Of a stretch of DNA of 64,000 nt, positions 1 through 9,600 are shown piece after piece. Each line of letters starts with the position of its first letter. Position 1 is the first letter of the stretch. The translations under genes and the position numbers were made by a program. Source of the DNA: Ignavibacteria bacterium (GTDB lineage: Bacteria; Bacteroidota; Ignavibacteria; Kapaibacteriales; Kapaibacteriaceae); the NCBI GenBank assembly GCA_016191145.1, contig JACPPD010000008.1:1-64000 (forward strand). Direction: 5' to 3'. The notes beneath the pieces are model-generated. The model was not told where the DNA came from, did no database searches, and was given only the letters and a program-made list of their open reading frames with translations.

Positions 1-1
1 G

Positions 2-313
2 CTGCATGTTGGTCCGGTGACGGCAGGCGTCCTTGGCAAGGAGCGGTTACAGTACGACATCTGGGGCGACACCGTCAACGTTGCCTCCAGAATGGAAGGC
101 AGCAGTGAACCAAACCGCATCCACGTGAGTGAGAACTTTGCGCAGGCGTTGCAGGAAGTCACGGCAATGAGTCTTCCGCACAGTGCAGTGAGCAAGCAGA
201 CTGAATTGCCTCACGGTGAACCAGGAACTCGAAGTTTTCGCGTAGAGCTCCGAGGCGAAACAGAGCTGAAAGGCAAGGGCATGGTGAAAACGTTTTGGCT
301 GACCGCAGACTGA
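2..313 (+). CDS. Class III adenylate/guanylate cyclase, C-terminal fragment
   Basis: The frame is open from the window edge, so the 5' part of the gene is missing; the Met listed at base 17 in the track is internal. The fragment reads through GVLGKERLQYDIWGDTVNVA and SRMEGSS, the end of a class III cyclase catalytic domain. In this family the Asp of the D-x-W-G-D stretch helps recognise the base, and the Asn and Arg of N-x-A-S-R-M-E stabilise the transition state; all are present. About 50 residues follow the motif and end the protein with no further domain. Such enzymes make cAMP (or cGMP) from ATP (or GTP), usually downstream of sensor domains, which here would lie outside the window. Substrate specificity cannot be decided from this fragment. 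A repeat array begins directly after the stop codon. Confidence 0.85.
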   Translation: MHVGPVTAGVLGKERLQYDIWGDTVNVASRMEGSSEPNRIHVSENFAQALQEVTAMSLPHSAVSKQTELPHGEPGTRSFRVELRGETELKGKGMVKTFWLTAD

Positions 314-478
314 TGCCGGGACAATGACCGGGACAATGACCGGGTCACCTGCCGGGAGGCATATGCTGCCGGGTAACATGCCGGGAGAGATATGCTGCCG
401 GGTAACATGCCGGGAGAGATATGCTGCCGGGTAACATGCCGGGAGAGATATGCTGCCGGGTAACTTGCCGGGAGGCAG
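314..478. repeat. 29-bp GCCGGG repeat array A (REP-like)
   Basis: Four consecutive 29-bp units (351-379, 380-408, 409-437, 438-466) plus a partial fifth read GCCGGGAGAGATATGCTGCC followed by GGGTAACAT, with small variations (GGAGGC for GGAGAG in the first unit, AACTT at the end of the fourth). They are preceded by a shorter 12-bp repeat, CCGGGACAATGA. Units abut without spacers. The same unit, mostly in the opposite orientation, recurs at 10403-10506 and 11175-11290 on both sides of the RAYT transposase gene. The unit is an imperfect palindrome around CATATG, so this looks like a remote REP/BIME cluster of that transposase. Confidence 0.85.
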
Positions 479-496
479 TTATTCCCATTTCATTTT

Positions 497-946
497 TTAT
501 GCGCGCCTAAGGGTCTCAACATCGATTTTTTTCATTCCAAGAAAAGCTTTCATACCGGCTTCCGATTTTATCAACTCTGCCAAATTATCCGGCAATATTT
601 GCCAGGAAACCCCAAATTTATCTTTTACCCAACCGCATTGCTCCGATTCCGGGACTGCTGATAATTTCGCCCAATAATAGTCTATCTCTTCCTGGTCTCT
701 GCATAAAATCTGAAAGGAAACAGCTTCATTTATTTTAAAAAATGGTCCACCGTTTAAAGCAGTGAATGGCTGCGCATTAATTTCAAAATTAACCAGCATC
801 ACCGAACCCCTGGGCTTGCTCGAAGGGGTATCGGAAAGGTACGGAACTGTGTTTAAAATTTTGCAATCTGGAAATACGGAAAGGTAAAAATTTGCTGCTT
901 CCTCAGCTTCATTATCAAACCAAAGACATGGCGTAATTTTTTTCAT
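497..946 (-). CDS. VOC superfamily protein, PhnB/3-dmu-9_3-mt type
   Basis: The 149-residue protein starts MKKITPCLWFDNEAEEAANF and continues with a YLSVFP segment, the usual N-terminal signature of the PhnB-like branch of the vicinal-oxygen-chelate fold. A central FTALNGGP and a C-terminal CGWVKDKFGVSWQI-LP segment also match that branch. These small dimeric cytosolic proteins resemble glyoxalase/dioxygenase enzymes, but most members have no proven substrate, so no reaction is assigned. It is a full-length single-domain protein. The gene stands alone between repeat array A and a long perfect hairpin (1061-1100) and is divergent from the DUF1801 gene. Small VOC genes of this kind are common in variable genome regions. 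Confidence 0.85.
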   Translation of the reverse strand: MKKITPCLWFDNEAEEAANFYLSVFPDCKILNTVPYLSDTPSSKPRGSVMLVNFEINAQPFTALNGGPFFKINEAVSFQILCRDQEEIDYYWAKLSAVPESEQCGWVKDKFGVSWQILPDNLAELIKSEAGMKAFLGMKKIDVETLRRA

Positions 947-1060
947 GTAATCAATTTATTAAATCCTTTTTTGTGTACAACACCTTTCTTGCTCTCTCAC
1001 TCTGATATTGAAGGAGGAAGGCACCAGGGTGTACGCCAACAATGAACGAAATATGAATAT

Positions 1061-1100
1061 ATCATGATGCCGGGTATCTCTTGATACCCGGCATCATGAT
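1061..1100. repeat. Perfect 18-bp inverted repeat with 4-nt loop
   Basis: ATCATGATGCCGGGTATC, loop TCTT, then the exact reverse complement. It lies between two divergently transcribed genes (VOC protein leftward, DUF1801 protein rightward), so it cannot be a normal 3' terminator for either, and it has no T-tract. Twelve bp of the stem (ATGCCGGGTATC) recur as a second perfect hairpin at 55977-56004. The GCCGGGTA core is shared with the 29-bp REP-like unit. It may be a dispersed palindromic element, an operator or a leader hairpin. Confidence 0.85.
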
Positions 1101-1132
1101 TTTTGCGTGAAAATATTTGGAGAAACCAACTG

Positions 1133-1474
1133 TTGACTGCGGATGATTACATCGAAGCCTTCCCGCCCCACATAAAGAATATCCTTGTTGAGATGAGGCG
1201 TGTAATTCACCTAAAGGTACCAACGGCTGTAGATACGATTCGCTACGGTATTCCAACGTTTCAACTGAATCAGGAAAACCTCGTGCATTTCGCCACAATA
1301 AAAAATTACATCGGATTATATCCGACATCGTCGGGTGTTAAAGCGTTTGCGAAGGAACTTGCCCCCTATAAAACCTCAAAGGGTGCAATACAGTTTCCCT
1401 TACAAAAACCAATCCCGTACGATTTGGTGACTAGAATTGTCGAATTTCAAGTGAGGGAAGTTCTAAGCAAATAG
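1133..1474 (+). CDS. DUF1801 (YdhG/YdeI-like) protein
   Basis: The protein contains DTIRYGIPTF, a lone-Lys loop FATIKNYIGLYPTSSGVKAF, and the segment YKTSKGAIQFPLQKPIPYDL, which together are the recognisable DUF1801 pattern (a small SCP-like fold; some members were described as iron-chaperone-like). I place the start at the TTG at 1133, ten bases after GGAG at 1119-1122, giving about 113 residues beginning (M)TADDYIEAFPPHIK, the usual N-terminus of this family. The track start at 1103 is another TTG without a ribosome-binding site. Function is not established for the family. The gene stands alone, with the perfect hairpin directly upstream, and converges on the P-type ATPase gene. Confidence 0.8.
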   Translation: MTADDYIEAFPPHIKNILVEMRRVIHLKVPTAVDTIRYGIPTFQLNQENLVHFATIKNYIGLYPTSSGVKAFAKELAPYKTSKGAIQFPLQKPIPYDLVTRIVEFQVREVLSK

Positions 1475-1499
1475 TCGATTACTTCTCAACACCTGCATG

Positions 1500-3365
1500 C
1501 TAGATTTTTTGAATTCTTACTGCATTTGAAATAGCCAGAAGAGCTACTCCTACGTCTGCGAAGACTGCCTCCCACATGGTGGCTATTCCTCCAGCGCCAA
1601 GCGCAAGTACAATAAGTTTAACTCCAAAGGCCAATGATATGTTCTGCCACACGATTCGTTTTGTATTTTTACTGATATTAATAGCCGTTATAATCTTAGA
1701 TATCTGATCGGTTTGGATTACTACATCGGCTGTTTCAATGGCGGCATCGCTTCCAAGGGCACCCATTGCAATGCCGACGTCGCTGACGGCAAGAACAGGG
1801 GCGTCGTTGATTCCGTCACCTACAAAAACTGTAGGGTCCTTCTTTCCCGACATAATCTCCACGACCTTCGCTGCCTTTTGCTCAGGCAGAAGGTCGCCAT
1901 ATGCCTCGTCGATAATTAAATCCTGTGCGATCCTGTTAACAACTCCCTGGTGGTCGCCACTGAGGATTATCGTTTTCAGATTGAGTGAATGCATGCGCTG
2001 AATGGTTTCCTTGCTGTCTTCCTTGAGTTCATCGGCGATGGTGATACTTCCGACAAACTTGTTGTTCACTGCAACAACAACGATGGTGTCTGACTCACTG
2101 TGAACGCTTTCACTCGCGTCGATTCCGAATTTGTCTAACAACGCAAGGTTACCTGCTAATACGTTGTGTCCATCTACTATTCCTTTAAGACCATGACCTT
2201 TAATCTCTTCTACCGACGTTACCTGAACAGTCTCAAATACATTACCTGCATATTCAACAACTGCTTTTGCTATTGGATGCGTTGAGTGTGATTCCAAAGC
2301 CGCTACCAACGGAATCCATTCGCTTTCATCCGATGTTGCCTCTACGCTCTGAACTTTAAACACTCCTTTAGTAAGGGTTCCGGTTTTATCCATAACAATT
2401 GTATCGACTTTTGACATCAGGTCGAGATAGTTGGAACCTTTAAATAGAATTCCATGGTGCGAGGCTGCACCAATGCCACCAAAATATCCGAGCGGAATTG
2501 CAATTACCAGCGCACATGGACATGAAATAACGAGAAAGATCAACGCCCGGTATAACCAAGTGCTGAATTCGTAATCATTAACAAAGAAATAGGGAAGCAT
2601 GGTTAAGGCCGCTGCCAGAAAGACTACGATAGGTGTGTACACTCGCGCAAACTTGCGAATGAATAATTCCGTTGGAGCCTTACGAAAAGTAGCATCCTGT
2701 ACAAGTGTAAGTATTCTTGACAGTGAACTGTCGTTAAAGAGTTTTGTTGTTCTAACTTCGACAACTTTCTGCTCGTTTATCATACCTGCAAGTACTGCCT
2801 CACCTTTGTCAATCGTTCTTGGTTTGCTTTCCCCGGTGAGTGCAGCAGTATTGAAAGAACTTTCTTCAGATATCAGTTCTCCATCTAATGATACGCGCTC
2901 GCCAACTTTTATCTGGATGGTTTCACCTACGCCCACTTCGGAAGAAGCGACCGTTACATATCTTCCGTCTCGCAGCACATTCGTACTGTCTGGCCGAACA
3001 TCCAATAATGCTTTTATACTTCGCCTTGCCCTGCCGACGGCTGCATCCTGAAATATTTCACCCACCGAGTAAAACAGCATTACAGCCACACCTTCCGGAT
3101 ACTCTCCTATGAAGAAGGCCCCAAGTGTTGCAATGCTCATTAACATGAATTCTGTAAAAACATCTCCTCTGAATGCAATGCGAATTCCCTTCCATAAAAC
3201 AGGTATGCCAACTGGTATGTAGGCAGCAGCATACCAAATAAATCGGGTAACGTTGATAAACCAATGTGGTTGAATAATGTATTCCAACACAATTCCTGCG
3301 CTCAATAACGAAAGACTGATTAAGACTACCAGCCAACCTTTTCCTATACGTTGAAGAAGCTTCAT
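1500..3365 (-). CDS. Heavy-metal P1B-type ATPase (Zn/Cd/Pb exporter type)
   Basis: This 621-residue ATPase pumps soft metal ions out of the cytoplasm. Visible motifs in order are TGES (actuator domain), the membrane metal-binding CPC in VISCPCALVIAIP (around residue 283), the phosphorylation site DKTGTLT (around 325), an SHSTHPIA segment with the His-Pro typical of P1B pumps, and GDGINDAP (around 518). It lacks an N-terminal heavy-metal-associated (HMA) domain, so at about 620 residues it is shorter than E. coli ZntA. CPC with this C-terminal membrane region is commonest in Zn/Cd/Pb pumps, but the metal cannot be fixed from sequence alone. It is the last gene of a minus-strand block after the NicO/UreH-like protein (28 bp away) and the CzcCBA genes, giving inner-membrane efflux alongside the trans-envelope RND pump. 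Confidence 0.93.
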   Translation of the reverse strand: MKLLQRIGKGWLVVLISLSLLSAGIVLEYIIQPHWFINVTRFIWYAAAYIPVGIPVLWKGIRIAFRGDVFTEFMLMSIATLGAFFIGEYPEGVAVMLFYSVGEIFQDAAVGRARRSIKALLDVRPDSTNVLRDGRYVTVASSEVGVGETIQIKVGERVSLDGELISEESSFNTAALTGESKPRTIDKGEAVLAGMINEQKVVEVRTTKLFNDSSLSRILTLVQDATFRKAPTELFIRKFARVYTPIVVFLAAALTMLPYFFVNDYEFSTWLYRALIFLVISCPCALVIAIPLGYFGGIGAASHHGILFKGSNYLDLMSKVDTIVMDKTGTLTKGVFKVQSVEATSDESEWIPLVAALESHSTHPIAKAVVEYAGNVFETVQVTSVEEIKGHGLKGIVDGHNVLAGNLALLDKFGIDASESVHSESDTIVVVAVNNKFVGSITIADELKEDSKETIQRMHSLNLKTIILSGDHQGVVNRIAQDLIIDEAYGDLLPEQKAAKVVEIMSGKKDPTVFVGDGINDAPVLAVSDVGIAMGALGSDAAIETADVVIQTDQISKIITAINISKNTKRIVWQNISLAFGVKLIVLALGAGGIATMWEAVFADVGVALLAISNAVRIQKI

Positions 3366-3393
3366 GTTTTACTAATTGTAGTTAGTGTCTCAT

Positions 3394-4014
3394 TTATTGA
3401 ATAAACAACGAAATGATACCCGTCAGCACAAGTGTTGCGCCAGTAATAATTCCTGCATTGTGTTCGATAGCATGCCAATTAAATCTGATCAAACCAGTGA
3501 ATGTTAATCGCACCCACAAGACCATTCCCGTAATTGTTACTACGGTGTAGAGCAATGCGAGCATCATCAGCATCTGCCAACCCTGAGCCCCTGCCAGCAG
3601 GAAGTATGCTTCAATTTCAAGGCATGGTGAAAAGAACATTGCTATCACCAAACCTGCAATTACTTTACTGTTGGTTGATATTTCTCGATGAACGTGAAAG
3701 TGTTTATGTCTGTGGTGCTGGTAGATGTAATACAAGCCTAATGTAACGAGCACTGCAGGTGCAATATATCGCGTGAAGGACTCCACGTTTTCAGCTAGCT
3801 CGATTCCGGCAATGCCAATAACGAAGCCAATCAGCACAGTACTCAGCGCGTGAGAGAGCCCAGTAATAAGGGTTATTCGCGTTGTTTGTGCCATCGACCA
3901 TTGTTCTTTTTTGGCAATGGCTATTACCGGCAGCCAATGATTGGGTATGAGTGCGTGCAGAGTGCTCAATACAAGGCTTCCTGCAATCAGCGTAATTATC
4001 TGTTGTTGCTGCAT
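3394..4014 (-). CDS. NicO/UreH-like six-helix membrane protein, probable metal transporter
   Basis: The 206-residue integral membrane protein begins with a helix containing LHALIPNHWLPV, followed by GLSHALSTVLIGF in helix 2. These His-containing motifs resemble the HxxxPxH and GxxHxxST patterns of the NicO/RcnA and UreH families. A cytoplasmic His-rich loop (QHHRHKHFHVHRE) could bind metal. A third conserved-looking segment is FFSPCLEIEAYFL. It sits between the czc genes and the P1B ATPase gene on the same strand, which supports a role in metal export or tolerance. I cannot tell whether it transports Ni/Co, Zn or something else, and a TauE/SafE-like label is also possible. Confidence 0.65.
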   Translation of the reverse strand: MQQQQIITLIAGSLVLSTLHALIPNHWLPVIAIAKKEQWSMAQTTRITLITGLSHALSTVLIGFVIGIAGIELAENVESFTRYIAPAVLVTLGLYYIYQHHRHKHFHVHREISTNSKVIAGLVIAMFFSPCLEIEAYFLLAGAQGWQMLMMLALLYTVVTITGMVLWVRLTFTGLIRFNWHAIEHNAGIITGATLVLTGIISLFIQ

Positions 4015-4149
4015 TGTTAGTATTTCAAGTCAAGAACCAGAATTTTAGGTGCAATCGAGATTTCTCCGGTAAAGATTTTCAATGTAAGGGGCTTGTTCAA
4101 TAGTCAATTTTAACTTAGAAAAATGATTTGGCTTTATGCAACTTCTTTC

Positions 4150-5349
4150 TTATTTCTCTGCTTCGATGTTCATGATCTTAGACAAAATGGAGTATGCTCC
4201 TATTGATACAACACGCGTATCCATCGTCCAATCCTCTGGCAAGACAACTTCTGTAAATCCCAATTCACTTTTGCCTGTGCGTATTTCAATCATTTTGAAT
4301 TGCTGGCCCCCTGACGCATCTGTCTTGTTAGCTGATTTCTTCTCGTGAATATTTTCGATTGGTACGAATATGTACTTCTTTCCCTGGTAGTCAACTATCG
4401 CATCATTTGGCAGGGCATTCACGGAGTCTCCGCCTGTCTCGATAATTGCTTTGAGGTACATGCCCGGAAGGAGGTCTCTATCTTCACGGTCTAAATGAGA
4501 ATGGATGCGTATAGTTCTCTCGGCCCCGATTTCACGACCAATGAGATGAACCGTTGCAATTCTCTCCAATGTTTCGTTTGCTAATGTGAATCGAACCTTT
4601 TGACCAATCTTGATGAAGGGAACATCCTTTTCAAAGACTGTCAATTCGGCATGAAGATGTTCCGTATCAACGATTTGAAAAATTACATCGGTTGGACGGA
4701 CGTACATTCCAATGTTTACATTCACCTGCGTTACAAATCCATTGATGCTCGAATACACGTTCGCAGTGCTTGAAATATTTCCAGCTTCAAGGTTAGTGAT
4801 GTTTACGTTGATCAATTTCAATTTTGCCAGCAATCCATTTCTTTTAGCAAGCCAGTTTTGATAGGTTGTCCGTGCCAGTTGAAAGGTTTTTTGAGCCGTA
4901 AAATTTTCTTTAGCAAGCTCCTGCTGTCTCTCATAATCAGCCTGAGCATATTCAAGTTGATTTTTCGCCTCGAGGTAATCCTGCTGCAACTGAATGAAGT
5001 CGGGGTGTTCAATCACTGCTAATAGCTGGCCCTTTTTTACCCTTGAACCTTGCAGCATTGTTGTGCTCTTCAAGAATCCGCCGAGTGGAACAGAGACGGA
5101 TATTTTCTGTTGTGGAGGAACATCGAGAATCCCGTTGACTTTTAGAGAGCCGCCAATTATTCTTTGTTCAATTTGAGAAAATTGAATGTCAGCCGATTGC
5201 ATTTGCTCAGGCGTAAATTCAACAGTGTCTCGAACCTTCTCAACAGGATGGCTCGGAGTTCCTTGGGGGGCCTTGGAATCACATGACGTCAACAATGACA
5301 AAGCAGATACAATCGGCACAATGATGAAAAATTTATAAATGATGTTCAT
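4150..5349 (-). CDS. czcB: CzcB/CusB-type periplasmic adaptor lipoprotein
   Basis: The 399-residue membrane-fusion protein links the inner-membrane pump CzcA to the outer-membrane channel CzcC. I start it at the internal Met at 5349 (MNIIYKFFIIVPIVS), which gives a lipoprotein signal with lipobox LLTSC; the 525-residue ORF upstream of this overlaps czcC out of frame and is spurious. The start is 10 bases after the czcC stop. Next come a barrel-sandwich half (VSVPLGGFLKSTTMLQGSRV), a long alpha-helical hairpin rich in Gln/Glu/Ala, the second lipoyl half, and a beta-barrel with LPGMYLKAII. A Lys/Asp-rich insertion near the C-terminus (NIHEKKSANKTDASGG) has no Cys/His metal-binding motif. The gene belongs to the czcA-czcC-czcB block. 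Confidence 0.9.
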   Translation of the reverse strand: MNIIYKFFIIVPIVSALSLLTSCDSKAPQGTPSHPVEKVRDTVEFTPEQMQSADIQFSQIEQRIIGGSLKVNGILDVPPQQKISVSVPLGGFLKSTTMLQGSRVKKGQLLAVIEHPDFIQLQQDYLEAKNQLEYAQADYERQQELAKENFTAQKTFQLARTTYQNWLAKRNGLLAKLKLINVNITNLEAGNISSTANVYSSINGFVTQVNVNIGMYVRPTDVIFQIVDTEHLHAELTVFEKDVPFIKIGQKVRFTLANETLERIATVHLIGREIGAERTIRIHSHLDREDRDLLPGMYLKAIIETGGDSVNALPNDAIVDYQGKKYIFVPIENIHEKKSANKTDASGGQQFKMIEIRTGKSELGFTEVVLPEDWTMDTRVVSIGAYSILSKIMNIEAEK

Positions 5350-5359
5350 GTTGGTTTCT

Positions 5360-6634
5360 TTACTTAGTGCCTGATAAAAATTCAATAAATACCACAGACT
5401 GGTTGTAATCGCTGAGCGTTTGCAAGTGACCTTCCCTGATGGCAATTGCCTTTTGCAATGCGATAAGGTATTCAGCATAGCCGATGTCACCGTTTCGGAA
5501 AGCCGCTTCAGCCTGTTTAAGTAGTAAGTCGGCGTTCGGCAGAGCTGAGGTCTTATAGTAGTCCAGGCTGTTTTTATTCTTTGTGTATGACTGAAAAGCT
5601 TGTTGGAACACACCCCGCAGAGTCTGACTGTAATATTCATAGCTACTTTGCGCGGCCTGTCGAGTGAGTTCCGCAGCCTGAATTCTGCCCTGATGAGGAA
5701 CAAACCAAAGTGGGACAGCCAGACCAACCTGAAAGCCGACGAAGCGGTCGCCAGTTTTTGCCAACCTACCGGAAGATCTGTCTATGGTTCCGATCAGCGT
5801 TTGGTTAAAGTAGCCCAACGAAATATCGGGACCGGTCTTCGCAATCTCCAATGCTTTTCGATTTGATTCAACTTCGGTTTGCTTCTGCATAAATGCTATG
5901 GCTGGATTGGATTGCAAGGCCGCAGAATCTGAAATGATGGTGAACGACAGCTCCTTCCATTCAGATTGATCAGCGCTGGGAAGCACGTTACTGTTCAGCA
6001 GCACCTGAAGCTGAGCGCGAACAGCGGCTAGGTCTGCCTGGTTGGATGCGAGTTGATTCCTCACTTCGTTTAGCTGCGTTGCTGCAGTAGTACGCTCCAG
6101 CAAGTTGGATTCTCCAGTAGTGTACCGCAGGGAGGCAGATTTACGAAAGCCTTCATAGATGCTGTCCTGCTGCATTAATAAATTTTGCTTAGCCTGTAGA
6201 AAGGCAAGCTGGAAGTACACTCTTTTTACGTTGAAGGCTAATTCATTCTCGATCGCCTTTTTTTTCAACTCACTCGATTCCAAAAGTGAACTGTTAAGCG
6301 TGCCTTGACTACCAAATGCAGTGAAAGGAATCGTCTGCGAAATTGTGAGGTTATTGTCCTCCCTTACGAAACTGTTGTACTGGCCATACACCAGAGAGAC
6401 AAACGTTTTCGGTAAATCAACTGCAGTTTTTAATAATGCCCGTTGTGCTTCAGTTTCGTAAAAAGATGCTTTTAACCCGCTGTTACTCTTCAGTGCTGTC
6501 TCTATTGCCTGTTTGAGCGAGAATACCTGTTGCGATGAGCAGGGAAGTGCAGACGCCAAGATTGTCACTATCAAACAATACCTCTTCATGACGTAGATAC
6601 GTGAGTAGTTGTTATCTTTATTGAAAGTTTTCAT
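5360..6634 (-). CDS. czcC: CzcC/TolC-family outer-membrane efflux channel
   Basis: The protein has two tandem TolC-type helical repeats (FSLKQAIETALKSNSGLKAS near the start; long Gln/Ala/Leu helices; DISLGYFNQTLIG and VGLAVPLWFVPHQGRIQ in the second half), as expected for the outer-membrane duct of an RND heavy-metal pump. The track start at 6634 overlaps the czcA stop by four bases (ATGA), and AAGGTG lies upstream of it. The signal peptide MKRYCLIVTILASALPCSSQ starts only at residue 16 (6589), so the true start may be there. The stop is 10 bases before czcB. The gene order A-C-B is unusual compared with the C-B-A of Cupriavidus, but the module is complete. Confidence 0.9.
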   Translation of the reverse strand: MKTFNKDNNYSRIYVMKRYCLIVTILASALPCSSQQVFSLKQAIETALKSNSGLKASFYETEAQRALLKTAVDLPKTFVSLVYGQYNSFVREDNNLTISQTIPFTAFGSQGTLNSSLLESSELKKKAIENELAFNVKRVYFQLAFLQAKQNLLMQQDSIYEGFRKSASLRYTTGESNLLERTTAATQLNEVRNQLASNQADLAAVRAQLQVLLNSNVLPSADQSEWKELSFTIISDSAALQSNPAIAFMQKQTEVESNRKALEIAKTGPDISLGYFNQTLIGTIDRSSGRLAKTGDRFVGFQVGLAVPLWFVPHQGRIQAAELTRQAAQSSYEYYSQTLRGVFQQAFQSYTKNKNSLDYYKTSALPNADLLLKQAEAAFRNGDIGYAEYLIALQKAIAIREGHLQTLSDYNQSVVFIEFLSGTK

Positions 6635-9600
6635 TCAGCGGGCACCTTTACTCGTTTCGATTCGAAATACAGATAGAGGCAGGGCAGAACAACCAGGGTC
6701 AGTAAGGTTGAACTGATCAATCCTCCAATGACGACGGTGGCAAGGGGCTTCTGTACTTCGGCGCCAGCACTCGTGGCCATGGCCATGGGCAGAAAGCCAA
6801 GCGAAGCAACGGACGCCGTCATCAGCACAGGCCGAAGGCGAATGAACGTTCCCTTCATAACAATTTCCGTTAAGTCTGTTAAGCCGGTTTTTTTGAGTCT
6901 GTTAAATTCTGCAATGAGCACGATTCCGTTGAGTACGGCAACGCCGAAAAGCGCGATGAATCCAATCCCGGCAGAGATACTGAATGGCATTCCTCGTATT
7001 AGCAATGCAAAAACACCACCAATGGCCGCCATTGGGATAGCCATGAATATGAGAATAGCCTGTTTGACGGATCCGAACGTAAAGAACAACAGCAGGAGGA
7101 TTAGAAGAAGGGCACCTGGTACGGCAATGGCGAGTCGTTCCTTAGCCGCTTTAAGGTTTTCAAATTGCCCACCATACGTTGCATAATAACCACTTGGAAA
7201 ATCAACTTGTTGATTAATTTTATTTTTGAGTTCTTCGACTACACTGGCAACATCCCGACTCCGAACGTTGAACCCTACGATGATCCTTCGTTTGGTGTCT
7301 TCTCTTTGAATTTGATTTGGACCAACACTGTATTCTACTTTGGCGATTTGCTTAAGAGGTATTTGTGCTCCGTGTGACGATGCGATGAAGAGATTGCGCA
7401 CATCGTCGATATTTTGCCGACTCTGCAAACCCAGGCGCACAACAAGATCAAATCTTCGCTCGCCTTCGTAGACCAGCCCAGCCGACTGACCAGCAAACGC
7501 AGTAGTAATAGCCTGGTTGATGTCTGCAACATTCAGCCCGTACTTGGCTACTTCGTCGCGATTGACATGAGCGACGATTTGAGACAGGCCAGTGACCTGC
7601 TCCACATAGATATCCCTTGCTCCTACCACTGTTCTAACGAGCTTGGCCACATGCCGAGCCAAGCTGGTAAGTTCATTCAAATCTTCACCAAAAATCTTTA
7701 CAGCCACATCCTGCCGTACACCTGTCATCAACTCATTGAAGCGCATCTGGATGGGTTGCTGAAATCCAAAGGTTATACCAGGAAGGACTTTCAGAGCCTC
7801 ACCCATTTTTTCCGCAAGCTCTTCGCGGCCGGATGCCCTCTTCCAAACATTCTTTGGCGTGAGGACTACTATGAGATCGCATGCTTCAATTGGCATAGGG
7901 TCTGTTGGAATTTCCGATGATCCAATTTTGCTAACAACTTCTCTCACTTCATTCGGAAACTCACGAAGCAGTATCCTTGCAGCTTTTTGCGCAGTCTCGA
8001 CGGTATACGATAGACTGCTACCAGTAAGTACCCTCGTTTCCACAGCAAAGTCTCCTTCTTCGAGAGTAGGTAAAAATTCACCACCGATCTGCAGGAATAA
8101 AATGAGACTGATTGCAAACAGTGCAAATGCTGACAACACAACAAAAAGTTTGTGATGCAAAGCCCCCTTAATAGTTGGTTTATATAAGCGGTGAAAGAAA
8201 TCCATCATTGCGTCGGAGAAATTGCGTTTGTGCACTGTGCTCTTACTAAGAAAGAGTGCTGAAACCATGGGGACATAGGTGAGGGAGAGAATAAATGCAC
8301 CCAGAATCGCAAAGCTTACTGTCTGTGCCATGGGCTTAAACATTTTTCCCTCGATTCCAATCAAGGCCAGGATTGGCAGATACACGATCAGAATTATGAT
8401 TTCGCCAAAAGCTGCAGACGACATGATTTTAGATGCTGATTTATTGACCTCTTCATCCATCTGTTTTTGGGATAGTCGGGCTGATCCCATCCGTGCATGA
8501 ATGGGCTTCCCCGTGATGTGGTGAAGAGTTGCTTCAACAATGATCACTGCTCCGTCTACGATCAATCCAAAGTCGATAGCGCCAAGGCTCATCAGGTTGC
8601 CCGAGACGCCAAATACATGCATCAACGATACTGCAAATAGCATGGAGAGCGGAATGACTGAAGCTACAATCAGGCCGCCCCTAAGATTGCCAAGGAAGAG
8701 AACTAAGACGAAGATGACGATGAGAGCCCCTTCAATCAAGTTTCTCTCAACAGTCCCGATAGCGCGTTCAACTAATAGACTTCTGTCGAGAAAAGGCTCT
8801 ATTGTTACTCCTACGGGAAGTGTTTTCTTAATGTCCTCAATCCTATCCTTAACACGGTTGACTACTGCGTTGGAATTTTCACCCTTGAGCATGAGGACGA
8901 TTGCCCCTACACGTTCACCCTCATCATTGTAGGTAATGGCTCCATAGCGGTTTGCGTAGCCAAACCTTACGTGAGCCACGTCGCGAACGAGAACGGGCAT
9001 TCCACCTTCAATATTTTTAATTACTATTTTTTGAATATCATCAATTGTAGTAACAAGACCCTCGCTGCGGATAAACCACGCATTTGGCGTCTTGTCGATG
9101 TATGCACCTCCGGTATTTTGGTTATTCCTTTCCAGAGCTTTAAAGATGTCGACAATCCCCAGGTTATAGCTTCGAAGCTTGTCGGGGTCGAGAGACACTT
9201 CATACTGCTTCAGGTATCCTCCGAAGCTGGCAACATCGGCAACTCCGGGAGTCCCCAGCAGCCGTCTGCGCACAATCCAGTCCTGTATGCTGCGAAGTTC
9301 CATGGCATCGTACTTGCCCTCGTAACCTTTCAACGGTCGAACGATGTACTGATAGATTTCCCCAAGCCCCGTGCTTATTGGCGCCATTTCTGGCGAGCCA
9401 ACGCCGGGCGGAATTTGTTTTGCTGCCACGATGAGCCGCTCATTCACTTGTTGGCGTGCCCAGTACACGTCTGCGTCGTCGTGAAACACTATCGTAACCA
9501 CAGAGAGACCAAAGCGAGAAAAACTTCGTATCTCTTCAATGTTGGGTATCGTCGCCATTGTTTGTTCAACGGGAAATGTTACAAGGCGTTCTATATCAAG

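Noticed and set aside
351-478. CRISPR-like regularity of 29-bp repeats
   Set aside because: Units abut without unique spacers and no cas gene is present; the same unit flanks a RAYT gene.
211-677. ORFs reading MLPGSICLPA-type peptides in and around the repeat arrays (also at 10406 and 11034-11406)
   Set aside because: They are translations of the 29-bp repeat in several frames and strands, with no family similarity.
5350-5727. N-terminal extension of the CzcB ORF
   Set aside because: It overlaps czcC out of frame; the lipoprotein signal starts at 5349.
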